From Actinomycetes bacterium (lineage in GTDB: Bacteria > Actinomycetota > Acidimicrobiia > Acidimicrobiales > JAMCPL01): 22,296 bases of DNA. A model generated the notes under the pieces. That model did not search any database. It had not been told where the DNA came from and was given only the letters and a program-made list of their open reading frames with translations. The stretch lies in the NCBI GenBank assembly GCA_021846725.1, contig JAJZWK010000014.1, forward strand, positions 1-22,296, written 5' to 3'. Position 1 is the first letter of the stretch. Each line of letters opens with the position of its first letter. A program made the position numbers and the translations under genes. Below are positions 21,954 to 22,296 of the stretch, in pieces.

Positions 21954-22296
21954 GTGCTGACTTCTCGACCCCCGGAGGATACCCCCGAACATTTCCGACC
22001 TGTAGATGTTAATTCATCCGACAATAAGGGTGGGTGGCTGAATCGAGATAGCCTACGCCTTGGTATCAGTACTTCCTTTTTCCCATGGTTGGCAACTAGA
22101 TTGGTCGTTATTCCCGTGGTGTACATGGCTCGTGAAATCGCCACTAAAGGACATTTGCCGGCATCCATGGCCAGTGTTGCCAGGCAGGGGCTATTTAGCT
22201 GGGATGCAGGGTGGTATGAAAGCATAGCGGTTCATGGTTATGGGTTTCTTGGCTACTCCTCTCTCCGTTTTTTTCCACTTTTCCCACTTATTGTCA
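21954..22296 (+). CDS. PIG-V-like membrane mannosyltransferase, 3' partial
   Basis: The frame opens at 21939 after a stop and runs to the right edge. GTG at 21954 is the likely start, giving at least 114 residues. After about 30 hydrophilic residues there is a first membrane segment (ISTSFFPWLATRLVVIPVVYM), then the luminal/external motif FSWDAGWYESIAVHGYG and RFFPLFPLIV. The WD(A/G)xWY...GY...FFPL(F/Y)P pattern is the hallmark of the PIG-V/Gpi18-like glycosyltransferase family, whose bacterial members use polyprenol-phosphate mannose. This fits the mannose-phosphate enzymes encoded earlier in the window. The minus-strand frame across the same bases is a shadow. Confidence 0.75.
   Translation, partial: MLTSRPPEDTPEHFRPVDVNSSDNKGGWLNRDSLRLGISTSFFPWLATRLVVIPVVYMAREIATKGHLPASMASVARQGLFSWDAGWYESIAVHGYGFLGYSSLRFFPLFPLIV

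Noticed and set aside
21932..22225. Minus-strand 97-residue frame at the right edge
   Set aside because: It is antisense to the clear PIG-V-like frame with WDAGWY and FFPLFP motifs.

Overview
The window reads as a bacterial chromosome of actinobacterial type with mid-range base composition (GC close to one half by eye) and unusually free use of AGA/AGG arginine and ATA isoleucine codons. The gene orders hisD-hisC-hisB-hisH-hisA-hisF, manB-trm112-SIS isomerase-ahcY and secA-prfB-ftsE-ftsX are familiar from Actinobacteriota. Together with the moderate GC and the acidic, acyl-loop-rich enzymes this suggests an Acidimicrobiia-like lineage, but that placement is inference. No rRNA, tRNA, CRISPR, integrase or transposase was seen, and codon use looks even throughout, so this is core rather than accessory DNA.

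Layout. (1) 1-4979 (+): a histidine cluster with a hisD-hisC fusion entering from the left edge, then hisB, hisH, hisA and hisF. hisI and hisE are not in the visible part. (2) 5117-6199 (+): a galactokinase-like GHMP kinase. It converges on, and overlaps by 11 bp, (3) 9475-6189 (-): a metallo-beta-lactamase-fold hydrolase followed by a membrane-anchored two-propeller (Kelch plus PQQ/NHL-like) protein of unknown role. (4) 9476-9866: an AT-rich divergent control region with a stem-loop and an inverted repeat. (5) 9867-11999 (+): a PAS-GGDEF-EAL cyclic-di-GMP protein with a degenerate GGDEF motif and an intact EAL domain. (6) 12033-16181 (+): a tight run of phosphomannomutase, Trm112-like protein, phosphoglucose/phosphomannose isomerase and S-adenosylhomocysteine hydrolase. 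(7) 16210-20149 (+): secA and prfB, overlapping. (8) 20220-21862 (+): ftsE-ftsX. (9) 21954 to the right edge: the start of a PIG-V-like membrane mannosyltransferase.

How the genes fit together. HisH/HisF form the glutamine-dependent imidazole glycerol phosphate synthase fed by HisA; HisB, HisC and HisD finish histidine synthesis. The isomerase and ManB interconvert glucose-6-P, fructose-6-P, mannose-6-P and mannose-1-P for mannosylated envelope polymers, which matches a possible polyprenol-dependent mannosyltransferase at the right edge. SecA, FtsEX and RF2 are housekeeping.

Two cross-cutting patterns stand out. First, several conserved enzymes (HisB, HisA, GGDEF domain, ManB, AhcY) carry 20-60 residue low-complexity insertions at loops, some visibly built from short tandem DNA repeats. 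Second, several transcription-unit starts have a TATGAT-like box only 7-9 nt before the start codon and no ribosome binding site, the layout of leaderless transcripts. The least explained unit is the hydrolase/two-propeller pair; I see no clearly new multi-gene defence or mobile system here.
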